The notes under the pieces were generated by a model. That model was given only the letters and a program-made list of their open reading frames with translations, did not search any database and was not told the origin of the DNA. Of a stretch of 64,000 bases of DNA, positions 35,752 through 42,768 are shown piece by piece. The DNA is from Paucibacter sp. KCTC 42545 (GTDB lineage: Bacteria > Pseudomonadota > Gammaproteobacteria > Burkholderiales > Burkholderiaceae_C), in NCBI RefSeq assembly GCF_001477625.1, contig NZ_CP013692.1, forward strand, positions 3,286,001 through 3,350,000. The letters are read 5' to 3'. The position numbers and the translations under genes are program-made. Each line of letters opens with the position of its first letter. Positions within the stretch are counted from its first letter, which is position 1.

Positions 35752-37362
35752 TCAGAAGCGGGCCACGCCGAAAGCGTTGGGCCTGAGGCTGTGGGCCTCG
35801 GCCTCGCGCGCCAGCGCCAGGCCGAGAGCCAACACGCTGCGCGTTTCGCGCGGGTCGATCACGCCGTCGTCCCACAAGCGTGCGGTGCCGAAGAGCACGC
35901 TGGATTCGCGCTCGATGCGCTGGCGCAGCTGCTCGCTCATCGCGGCCAGGGCTTCGTCGTTGACGGGTGCGCCCATGCGTTCGAGCTTGGCTCGGTTGAT
36001 GATGTCCATCACCTTGGCCGCCTGGGCGCCGCCCATCACCGAGGTGCGCGCGCTGGGCCAGCTGAAGATGAAGCGCGGATCAAAACCGCGCCCGCACATA
36101 CCGTAGTTGCCCGCGCCAAAGCTGCCACCCAGCACGATGGTGAACTTAGGCACGCGCGCATTCGCCACCGCCTGAATCATCTTGGAACCGTGCTTGATGG
36201 CGCCCTGGCGCTCTGCCTCGCGGCCGACCATATAGCCGGTGGTGTTCTGCAAAAACACCAGCGGCGTGCCGCTCTGGTCGCAGAGCTGGATGAACTGCGC
36301 GGCCTTGGTCGAGCCCTGCGGCTGGATCGGGCCGTTATTGGCCAGAATGCCGACCAGCTGGCCCTCGATGCGGGCGTGTCCGCACAAGGTCTCGCTCGCA
36401 TAAGAGGCCTTGAACTCGAGGAAGTCCGAGCCATCGACGATGCGCGCGATCACCTCGCGGGCGTCGTAGGGTTCGCGCTCGTCGGCGGGCACCACGCCCA
36501 GCAACTCCTCGGCGTCATAGAGCGGCGGCTGACTGGGGGGCTGGGCCTTCACCCCGGGCCAGTTCAGCTTGTCCACCAGCTCGCGCGTCAGCGCCAGCGC
36601 ATGGGCATCGTTCTCGGTGAGGTATTCGCCCAAACCGGTAACGCTGGCATGCAGCTCGCTGCCGCCAAGCTCTTCGTCCGTCGCGTCCTCGCCGATGGCG
36701 GCCTTCACCAGCGGCGGGCCGGCCAGGTAAATGCTGGAGCGATCGCGCACCAAGACCACATAGTCCGACAGGCCCGGCAGATAGGCGCCGCCCGCGGTGG
36801 ACGAACCATGCACCACCGCGATCTGCGGAATGCCGGCGGCCGAGAGTCGCGCCTGGTTGGCGAAGCTGCGCCCACCCTCCACGAACATCTCGCTCTGGTA
36901 CATCAAATTGGCGCCACCGCTCTCCACCAGATAGATCAGCGGAAGCTTGTTCTCGCGCGCAATCTCCTGGGCACGCAAGGCCTTTTTCAGACCCATGGGC
37001 GCGATGGTGCCGCCCTTGATGGCGCTGTCGCTGGCCGAGATCAGCACCCGCTTGCCGGCCACCACCCCAATGCCAGCGATGGAGCCGCCGCCCAGCACGG
37101 CCTTCTTGCCGTCATCGTCGTGCATGCTGAGGCCGGCCAGGGACGAGAGTTCCAAAAAGCCCGAGCCACGGTCCAACAAGCGCGCCACCCGCTCGCGCGG
37201 CAGAAGCTGGCCGCGCGCCTCGAACTTTTCGCGCTTGGACTCCGACTCCGCCACCACCTTGGCCTCCAGCGCGCGCAGCTCGGCCAGTTTGGCGCTCATG
37301 GCCTCGGCATTCGCGGCAAAGGCCTTGGCCTTGGGGTTCAGGCGGCTGACAAGCGTGCTCAC
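35752..37362 (-). CDS. Acyl-CoA carboxylase beta subunit (carboxyltransferase), AtuC/LiuB type
   Basis: A protein of 536 residues with a GTG start at 37362 that overlaps the SDR stop (GTGA). The N-terminal carboxyltransferase domain contains VHGSSTAGGAYLPGLSDY and IYLAGPPLVKAAIGED. The C-terminal domain contains LQNTTGYMVGREAE, GGSFGAGNYGMCGR and FSWPSARTSVMGG. It transfers CO2 from biotin to the acyl-CoA. The motif GSSTAGGAYLPGLSD differs from GSCTAGGAYVPAM, which I recall in methylcrotonyl-CoA carboxylases. This leans towards a geranyl-CoA or other larger acyl substrate, but the specificity is inference. Confidence 0.92.
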   Translation of the reverse strand: MSTLVSRLNPKAKAFAANAEAMSAKLAELRALEAKVVAESESKREKFEARGQLLPRERVARLLDRGSGFLELSSLAGLSMHDDDGKKAVLGGGSIAGIGVVAGKRVLISASDSAIKGGTIAPMGLKKALRAQEIARENKLPLIYLVESGGANLMYQSEMFVEGGRSFANQARLSAAGIPQIAVVHGSSTAGGAYLPGLSDYVVLVRDRSSIYLAGPPLVKAAIGEDATDEELGGSELHASVTGLGEYLTENDAHALALTRELVDKLNWPGVKAQPPSQPPLYDAEELLGVVPADEREPYDAREVIARIVDGSDFLEFKASYASETLCGHARIEGQLVGILANNGPIQPQGSTKAAQFIQLCDQSGTPLVFLQNTTGYMVGREAERQGAIKHGSKMIQAVANARVPKFTIVLGGSFGAGNYGMCGRGFDPRFIFSWPSARTSVMGGAQAAKVMDIINRAKLERMGAPVNDEALAAMSEQLRQRIERESSVLFGTARLWDDGVIDPRETRSVLALGLALAREAEAHSLRPNAFGVARF

Positions 37363-38246
37363 TTCAGCACCTCCGGCGTGGCAGCGCGGTGAAAGCCATT
37401 GAAGGGCGCCGTGCCGGCATGGTCGATATTCGGGAACATGGGGTTGCCCAGCGAGGCGGCGCCATCGATCTGCAAGGTCACGCCGGTGATGAAGGCCGCC
37501 GCGGGCGAGAGCAGGAAGACGATGGCGGCCGAGACCTCGGCCTCGCTGGCCAGGCGGCGCAGCGGCACATGGCTTTTAAGCTGACGGATCAAGGGCTGGA
37601 TGGCGGGGCCATAACTATCCATACCGCTGGACGCCACCCAACCGGGGGCTACCGCATTCACACGCACACCGGCATGGGCCCACTCGAAAGCCGCGCTCAT
37701 GGTCAGGTTGCTCATGCCCGCACGCGCCGCGCCGCTGTGCGCCATGCCGGGCATGCCATTGCGAAAGTCCGCCGTCATATTGACGATGGCGCCGCCGTGC
37801 TGCTGCAGGCTCTGGTTGAAGAGCTCGCGCATCATCAAAAAGCCACCGGTGAGGTTGTTAGCCACCACCGCATCGAAGCCGCGCTTGGAAATGGCCATGA
37901 GCGGGGCCGGGAACTGGCCGCCCGCGTTATTCACCAGGCCGGTGACGGCGCCATGCTCGGCCAGCACCGCGGCGATATTGGCCTTCACGGCCTCTTCCTC
38001 GCGTATATCGAAGGCGCGCCAGTCGCATTGACCGCCGTCTTCCCGTATCTCCGCCGCCACGCGCTCGAGCTTGTCGGCACTGCGCCCGGAGAGGATCACC
38101 TTGGCGCCCAGCGCCGCCAGCTCATGCGCGGTGCATCGGCCTATGCCCGAGCCGGCGCCTGTCACCCAGATGCAGCGCCCGCTGAACAAGCCCGGACGAA
38201 AGACACTGTCATAGCGCGCCACTGTTGCGCTGCTTGCTTGATTCAT
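37359..38246 (-). CDS. SDR family protein resembling peroxisomal trans-2-enoyl-CoA reductase (AtuB position)
   Basis: A protein of 295 residues. The Rossmann motif TGAGSGIG is near residue 26, and LVNNAGGQF near 105. The usual catalytic YxxxK is absent: its place is taken by PGMAHSGAARAGM, the SGAAR pattern I recall from human PECR and related 2,4-dienoyl-CoA reductases. The end matches too (LLSPAAAFITGVTLQIDG). So the likely activity is NADPH reduction of an enoyl-CoA rather than alcohol oxidation. It is the first gene of the catabolic operon, coupled by a 4-nt overlap to the carboxylase beta gene, and is divergent from the SCP2-MerR pair. Confidence 0.85.
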   Translation of the reverse strand: MNQASSATVARYDSVFRPGLFSGRCIWVTGAGSGIGRCTAHELAALGAKVILSGRSADKLERVAAEIREDGGQCDWRAFDIREEEAVKANIAAVLAEHGAVTGLVNNAGGQFPAPLMAISKRGFDAVVANNLTGGFLMMRELFNQSLQQHGGAIVNMTADFRNGMPGMAHSGAARAGMSNLTMSAAFEWAHAGVRVNAVAPGWVASSGMDSYGPAIQPLIRQLKSHVPLRRLASEAEVSAAIVFLLSPAAAFITGVTLQIDGAASLGNPMFPNIDHAGTAPFNGFHRAATPEVLK

Positions 38247-38392
38247 GCCGCCTCCATTACGCGAATGATCGATAGCTTCCCTTAACGTCATGCATCTTTC
38301 ATATCGGTGAATACCATCATTAAAAGGGAAGGCATTGGCCCTAGCATGCGAACATCCCTTATTTCTATTTCCTACTGCTGGAGTGTTGAACC

Positions 38393-38692
38393 ATGGATCT
38401 GCAAGCGATTACCGAAGCCCTGCGCGGCAAAGTAGGTTCAGAAAGCGGACTCGACGCCATCCTCAAATTCGATATGGGCGCCGATGGCTTGGCCGTGATC
38501 GATGGCAAGAACATCCCCAATAGCGTTAGCAACGAGGACCGCGAGGCCGACTGCACCGTGGCCATCACGCGTGAGAACCTGATCGCCCTGCTCAGCGGTG
38601 AGCTCAATCCCATGAACGCCTTCATGATGGGCAAGATCAAGGTCAGCGGCGATATGGGCGTGGCCATGAAACTGCAGCGCGTGGTGGGATGA
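38393..38692 (+). CDS. SCP2 sterol-binding domain protein
   Basis: A protein of 99 residues forming one SCP2 domain: ILKFDMGADGLAVIDGKNI, DCTVAITRENLIALLSGELN, and MGKIKVSGDMGVAMKLQRV. SCP2 domains bind fatty acyl chains, sterols or isoprenoids in a hydrophobic tunnel. It overlaps the MerR gene by 4 nt (ATGA) and is divergent from the catabolic operon. I infer that it binds the lipid-like substrate or its CoA ester. GGAG precedes the ATG. Confidence 0.88.
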   Translation: MDLQAITEALRGKVGSESGLDAILKFDMGADGLAVIDGKNIPNSVSNEDREADCTVAITRENLIALLSGELNPMNAFMMGKIKVSGDMGVAMKLQRVVG

Positions 38693-39129
38693 GTAGCCAT
38701 GCGAACGCCGCCGCGCGGGAAATGCTGGAGAGCAGCAATAGCGCGCCGCAGGAGCAGCTCTACGGCATCACCCAGCTGTGCGATGAGTTTGAGCTGACGC
38801 CGCGGGCGATACGCTTTTACGAAGACAAGGGCCTGCTGGCGCCACGGCGCGTCAACGGGGCGCGGGTCTACACCCAGCGCGACCGGGCGCGGCTGAAGAT
38901 CATTCAGCGCGCCAAGGCCATTGGCTCCTCGCTCGAAGAAATCAGGCATTACCTGGATCTTTACGGCTCGCATGGCGAGGGCCGCGCCAAGCAACTGCAG
39001 TGGACGCTGGAACGCACCGACGTGGCCATTGCGGAGCTGGAGCTCAAGCGCGCACACATCGACGCCACCCTGGCCGAGCTGCGCCTGATCAACGAGACCG
39101 TGCGCGGCCAACTCGCGGCCAAAAAGTAG
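38689..39129 (+). CDS. MerR family transcriptional regulator
   Basis: A protein of 146 residues. The winged helix-turn-helix begins YGITQLCDEFELTPRAIRFYEDKGLLAP, typical of MerR. A C-terminal coiled coil follows (LQWTLERTDVAIAELELKRAHI) with no metal-binding Cys. It is coupled to the SCP2 gene. The leucine-pathway regulator LiuR is also of MerR type, while AtuR is TetR-type, so the regulator resembles liu although the enzyme order resembles atu. It probably controls the divergent promoter region 38247-38392; I could not pick out a convincing operator there. Confidence 0.88.
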   Translation: MSSHANAAAREMLESSNSAPQEQLYGITQLCDEFELTPRAIRFYEDKGLLAPRRVNGARVYTQRDRARLKIIQRAKAIGSSLEEIRHYLDLYGSHGEGRAKQLQWTLERTDVAIAELELKRAHIDATLAELRLINETVRGQLAAKK

Positions 39130-39247
39130 CCGCCGCTCCGCACCCCTGGACCCGGACGCACGACAGCTGCCGGGCATTTCACGGCACAAGCCGCCCATCT
39201 AGGGCGCACTACTCAAGAGCGCCCTAGATTGCCGTCGCCCGCCCGTG

Positions 39248-39265
39248 GATGACAAATTCGTCATC
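39248..39265 (+). promoter_or_regulatory. Palindromic operator of the two-component system (site 1)
   Basis: GATGACAAATTCGTCATC, an inverted repeat GATGAC-N6-GTCATC. It ends 33 nt before the response regulator ATG. It resembles the E. coli CusR box ATGACAANNTTGTCAT with one mismatch, and is matched by site 2 at 41826-41843. Confidence 0.75.
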
Positions 39266-39298
39266 TTGGGCTTGCACCTCAGCCGCAACAATAGCGGC

Positions 39299-39985
39299 AT
39301 GAAACTTTTGGTGATCGAGGACGAGCTCAAGCTGGCCGAGTACCTGCGCAAGGGCTTGAGTGAGGAAGGCTATGTGGTCGACCTGGCCCACAACGGCATA
39401 GACGGCTTGCATCTCGCCAGCACCGGTGACTACGACTTGCTGGTTCTGGACGGCATGTTGCCCGGCATCGACGGCTTGGCCGTGCTCACGGCCTTGCGGC
39501 AAAGCAAACAAACACCGGTGCTGATGTTGACGGCACGCGTGCAGGTGGAGGACCGCGTCAAGGGCTTGCAGAGTGGCGCGGATGACTATCTCCTCAAGCC
39601 CTTCGCTTTCTCCGAACTGGTTGCCCGCATCCAGGTGCTGCTGCGGCGAGCCAATCCGGTACGCACGGACGCAGAGCCCATCCAGCTGCGGCTGGGCGAG
39701 TTGGACGTCGACCTGATCCGGCGCAAAGCCACGCGCGCCGGGCAACGACTGGATCTGACCGTGAAGGAGTTCAATCTGCTCAGCCTGATGCTGCGCCGCC
39801 AAGGCGAGGTCATCTCCCGCACCGAACTGGCCGAGCAGGTATGGGATATGCACTTTGACAGCGAGACCAATGTGGTCGAAGTGGCCGTGCGCCGGCTGCG
39901 CAGCAAGCTGGACCTGCCGTTTGAGCGCCCGCTGCTGCATACTGTGCGCGGCATGGGTTATGTGCTGGAGATGCGTGACACATGA
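39299..39985 (+). CDS. OmpR-family response regulator, CzcR/CopR/CusR type
   Basis: A protein of 228 residues from the ATG at 39299 (MKLLVIEDE). The receiver domain has the phospho-acceptor Asp51 (LVLDGMLPG) and Lys in DDYLLKPFAFSEL. The C-terminal winged helix contains VKEFNLLSLMLRR and VVEVAVRRLRSKLD. It belongs to the heavy-metal group (CzcR, CopR, CusR, IrlR), which respond to copper, zinc, cadmium or cobalt, or to peroxide. The metal cannot be told here. The sensor gene overlaps its end by 4 nt. A palindrome at 39248-39265 suggests autoregulation. Confidence 0.92.
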   Translation: MKLLVIEDELKLAEYLRKGLSEEGYVVDLAHNGIDGLHLASTGDYDLLVLDGMLPGIDGLAVLTALRQSKQTPVLMLTARVQVEDRVKGLQSGADDYLLKPFAFSELVARIQVLLRRANPVRTDAEPIQLRLGELDVDLIRRKATRAGQRLDLTVKEFNLLSLMLRRQGEVISRTELAEQVWDMHFDSETNVVEVAVRRLRSKLDLPFERPLLHTVRGMGYVLEMRDT

Positions 39986-41358
39986 GGGCCGGACTGTCCG
40001 CCCCGGCTTTGCGGCAACGCCTGTCGCGCTGGCTTGCCCTGCAAACCCTGATCGGGCTTGGCCTGGTCTGCAGTGCGGTCTACCTGGTCACCGCAACAAC
40101 CCTCAGCAACCGCCAGAACGAAACCCTGGACCAAAAAGCCGCCATGGTCCAGCACTTGCTCAGCGAGGGCCGCGCGCAGCTTGATGACCCCGGCTTGCAG
40201 CATCAGCTCACCGACTTTTTGGCCGGGCACGAAGAGCTGACGCTCAAGCTGCAAGCGCCGGGCGGTCAATCGATCTACACCTCCTCGCCGCCTCGCGCGC
40301 TGGTGGGCGCGGTCAAACAGCGCCATTTCGAAGTGCTCGCCACCTCTATTGCCAGCGAGCCCCTTCGTGCGGAATTGAGCCTGGGCACGCAAGCGGATGA
40401 CACCTTGCTGCGGCAACTGGCACTGACTTTGGCCGCCGCGGCCATCATCGGTGCCGCCGCGGTTTCCTTGGGCTGCTACTACTTGGTGAGCTTAGGTCTA
40501 GCGCCTTTGCGCCAGCTGGTGGACCAGACCCGGCAGCTGTCGGCCAGCCAGCTCGACAAGCGCCTGGACGGCTCAGCCCAGCCGCGCGAACTGCAGGCGC
40601 TGATCGAACAATTCAACGCCCTGCTGGAGCGGCTTGATCAGGCCTATCACCGGATGGAAGGCTTCAACGCCGACGTCGCGCATGAGCTGAACACCCCTTT
40701 GGCCACACTCATCAGCAGCAGCGAACTGGCACTTCGAAAGTCCCGCAGCGCTGACGAGTTGCGCGAGGTCTTGGCAACCAATCTTGACGACTTGCAGCGC
40801 ATTGCCGGCATCGTCAAAGACATGCTCTTTTTGTCTCAGGCCGATCGCGGCGCCAGCGCTCGCCGCACGCCTGTTCACAGCCTGGCCGCCCTCGCCAGCG
40901 ATGTGGTCGAATTTCATGAGCCCGCCATGCAGGAGGCATCTCTCAGCGCCGAGGTCATCGGCGATGCCTCCGGCTTGTTCGACGCCGGCCTGCTGCGCCG
41001 GGCGCTGTCCAATCTGCTGGGCAACGCCACCCGCTATGCCAAGCCGGGCAGCGCCGTGCGGGTTGAGATTGAGTCCGATGACCCGGGCCATGTGCTCAAG
41101 ATCGCCGTCGTCAACCAAGGCGACGGCATCGCCGGCGCCCATCTGCCGCGGCTATTCGACCGCTTCTACCGAGCCGACCCCGCGCGCGCCAACGCCGATT
41201 TGAACCATGGCCTGGGCCTGTCCATCGTGGCAGCCATTGCCCGCATGCACGGTGGTGAGCCTTTCGCTGATTCAAAGGGCGGCGTGACGCGCATCGGCAT
41301 TTCACTGCCGGCGAAGTCGCCGCGCCCGCAAGCCGCGGGGAGCGCGCTCCCCGCCTAG
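39982..41358 (+). CDS. Heavy-metal-type sensor histidine kinase (CzcS/CusS-like)
   Basis: A protein of 458 residues. Two membrane segments (about 17-38 and 148-170) flank a periplasmic sensing domain of about 110 residues. A HAMP region follows (LAPLRQLVDQTRQLSASQLDKR). The H-box NADVAHELNTPLATL has the phospho-His234. The ATPase domain contains LSNLLGNATRYAKPGS and NHGLGLSIVAAIARMHGG. A perfect 16-bp GC palindrome (41337-41352) spans its last codons. It ends 12 nt from the convergent CzcE-like gene. In Cupriavidus metallidurans, czcR-czcS-czcE are also neighbours. Confidence 0.92.
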   Translation: MRAGLSAPALRQRLSRWLALQTLIGLGLVCSAVYLVTATTLSNRQNETLDQKAAMVQHLLSEGRAQLDDPGLQHQLTDFLAGHEELTLKLQAPGGQSIYTSSPPRALVGAVKQRHFEVLATSIASEPLRAELSLGTQADDTLLRQLALTLAAAAIIGAAAVSLGCYYLVSLGLAPLRQLVDQTRQLSASQLDKRLDGSAQPRELQALIEQFNALLERLDQAYHRMEGFNADVAHELNTPLATLISSSELALRKSRSADELREVLATNLDDLQRIAGIVKDMLFLSQADRGASARRTPVHSLAALASDVVEFHEPAMQEASLSAEVIGDASGLFDAGLLRRALSNLLGNATRYAKPGSAVRVEIESDDPGHVLKIAVVNQGDGIAGAHLPRLFDRFYRADPARANADLNHGLGLSIVAAIARMHGGEPFADSKGGVTRIGISLPAKSPRPQAAGSALPA

Positions 41359-41370
41359 CCACCCTGGGCC

Positions 41371-41718
41371 TTAGTTGCGCTCACCCTCGTTGCGCTCCAC
41401 ATAGACCTTGATGCCAGCGCCAGCGAAACCCGCGGGCGCGATGGCAGCCAAGTCAACGGCCGCATGGCCGACGCTGTCGAACTTCCAGGTGAAGGATTTA
41501 TCACCATTGCGGAAGCTGACGACCTCGCCGCATTTGAGATTGATTTGTTGCGCCGCCTTCGTCACATCGATGACTTTGCTTGCCGCAGTCGCCTGTGCAG
41601 GCACGCCGTAAACCGAGTTGCCGTTGAGCAAGGTGGCGCTCGTTGCGGCCAAGGCGGCTTGAGCCGTCAGGGCAATGCCAGCAAAAAGAACAGCGGCTTT
41701 CAAGGTCTGGAACTTCAT
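41371..41718 (-). CDS. CzcE-like periplasmic metal-binding protein
   Basis: A protein of 115 residues from the ATG at 41718 (GGAGAG upstream). The signal peptide is KAAVLFAGIALTAQAALA. The mature domain contains LLNGNSVYGVPAQATAASKV, INLKCGEVVSFRNGDKSFTW and GHAAVDLAAIAPAGF. CzcE of Cupriavidus is a small periplasmic copper-binding dimer encoded next to czcRS; the context here is the same apart from orientation. A palindrome matching the one before the regulator lies 108 nt upstream (41826-41843), so it is likely a target of the system. A decayed paralogue lies at 45735-46057. Confidence 0.82.
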   Translation of the reverse strand: MKFQTLKAAVLFAGIALTAQAALAATSATLLNGNSVYGVPAQATAASKVIDVTKAAQQINLKCGEVVSFRNGDKSFTWKFDSVGHAAVDLAAIAPAGFAGAGIKVYVERNEGERN

Positions 41719-41825
41719 ACAAATCTCTCCTGTTGCAAGACGCGGCTTGTGCCAAATGCGCAAGCGCTTTTGATGCGTCCCAGGAGTACTTTATGAAGCG
41801 GGCCTCGACAGAATGCCGTCGGCGG

Positions 41826-41843
41826 GATGACTGTTTTGTCATC
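41826..41843 (-). promoter_or_regulatory. Palindromic operator of the two-component system (site 2)
   Basis: GATGACTGTTTTGTCATC, with the same half-sites and 6-nt spacing as site 1 at 39248-39265. It sits 108 nt upstream of the czcE-like ATG. This pairs the regulator with its likely target. Confidence 0.75.
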
Positions 41844-41930
41844 TGCGTGGCGCCATTTTTTGCGCGCTCACGGGCGCTTCAACAGCAGGCACTATCAGCA
41901 AGTCACACCCGCCCCGGGGCGGGCGAAGCG

Positions 41931-41966
41931 AAAAACCCTCCACGTAAGCCATGTACGTGAAGGGTT
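41931..41966 (-). terminator. Terminator of the 42023 PEP-CTERM gene
   Basis: Read on the minus strand: stem AACCCT...CACGTA pairing with TACGTG...AGGGTT (one mismatch), 7-nt loop, followed by five T. It lies 57 nt after the stop of the PEP-CTERM gene. Confidence 0.8.
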
Positions 41967-42022
41967 CGAGCATCCGAGCCACGACGCATCGCGGCTGCGT
42001 TGATAGGATTTCTTGCCCGCGG

Positions 42023-42712
42023 TCAGGCCTTGCGGCGGCGCGCAGCAGCGCCCAGGAAGCCCAGGCCCAGCGCCATCAAGGCATAGGTTTGGGGCTCAGG
42101 CACGGCGGCCACATTGGTCAGCGAGAAGACCAGGTTGTCGGCATAGCCGTCGTTGTCACTGGAATTCAAGCGCTCCATGGTCAGATCGAACTTGATCTGC
42201 GCGGTGCCGACCGGCACAAAGCCCTTGAGTTGACGGAACAGCAGACCGGTCTGGTTGCCACGGTCGGCAGGGGTGACTGGGCCCAGGGTGATGTTGCTGA
42301 TGTCGGCATTGGCCGCGTCGATGAAAGTCACCAGCAACTGGGCGTTATCGCCTTGGCTAGTCCAGCCGCCCAGATAGCCATTCAGGTCGAAGGCAACCTT
42401 GCCAGTGGCGATGTTGGCACTCAGATCGCTGACGTTGAGGGTTTGGAAGCCGGCCGAGAAAGCCGAGCTTTCACCGGCAAACATCTTGGCGCCGCGGTTG
42501 ACCGGACCGGGCTCGCTGGGCCGCACCCAGTTGCTGCCGTAGTCGACCGACTGGAACAGGTCGGTGCCCTCGTAAGCGGTCCAACCGGTCGCGCCGGCTT
42601 CGGCGTCGCCATTGATGATCAGATTGCTGCCGAAGCTGGTGGCGTGAGCGGCCAGGCTGGCGGCCAACAGGGTCAGGGCGGCGGCGCCGCGAATCAGGGT
42701 CTTGCTCGTCAT
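42023..42712 (-). CDS. PEP-CTERM sorting domain protein
   Basis: A protein of 229 residues. A signal peptide (LIRGAAALTLLAASLAAHA) is followed by a secreted beta-rich domain with NLIINGDAEAGATGW, typical of carbohydrate-binding-like exported proteins. The C-terminus has the sorting signal VPEPQTYALMALGLGFLGAAARRRKA: the VPEP motif, a membrane helix and an Arg-rich end. Such proteins are processed by exosortase and placed on the cell surface or in exopolysaccharide. It is 56 nt downstream of the phospholipase C gene on the same strand. No exosortase gene is in the window. Confidence 0.9.
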   Translation of the reverse strand: MTSKTLIRGAAALTLLAASLAAHATSFGSNLIINGDAEAGATGWTAYEGTDLFQSVDYGSNWVRPSEPGPVNRGAKMFAGESSAFSAGFQTLNVSDLSANIATGKVAFDLNGYLGGWTSQGDNAQLLVTFIDAANADISNITLGPVTPADRGNQTGLLFRQLKGFVPVGTAQIKFDLTMERLNSSDNDGYADNLVFSLTNVAAVPEPQTYALMALGLGFLGAAARRRKA

Positions 42713-42768
42713 GATGAAAATTCTCCGCAAATCAATCAATGTGAATAGGTGAACGCTGCAACTGGAAC

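Noticed and set aside
33820..37392. Very long open frame (about 1190 codons) on the plus strand
   Set aside because: It lies antisense to the hydratase, acyl-CoA dehydrogenase and carboxylase beta genes, is His/Gln/Arg-rich, and has no family motif. It is a mirror of GC-rich codon use.
38247..38392. Specific MerR operator for the catabolic operon
   Set aside because: I searched by eye for an inverted repeat within a long -35/-10 spacer and found nothing convincing.
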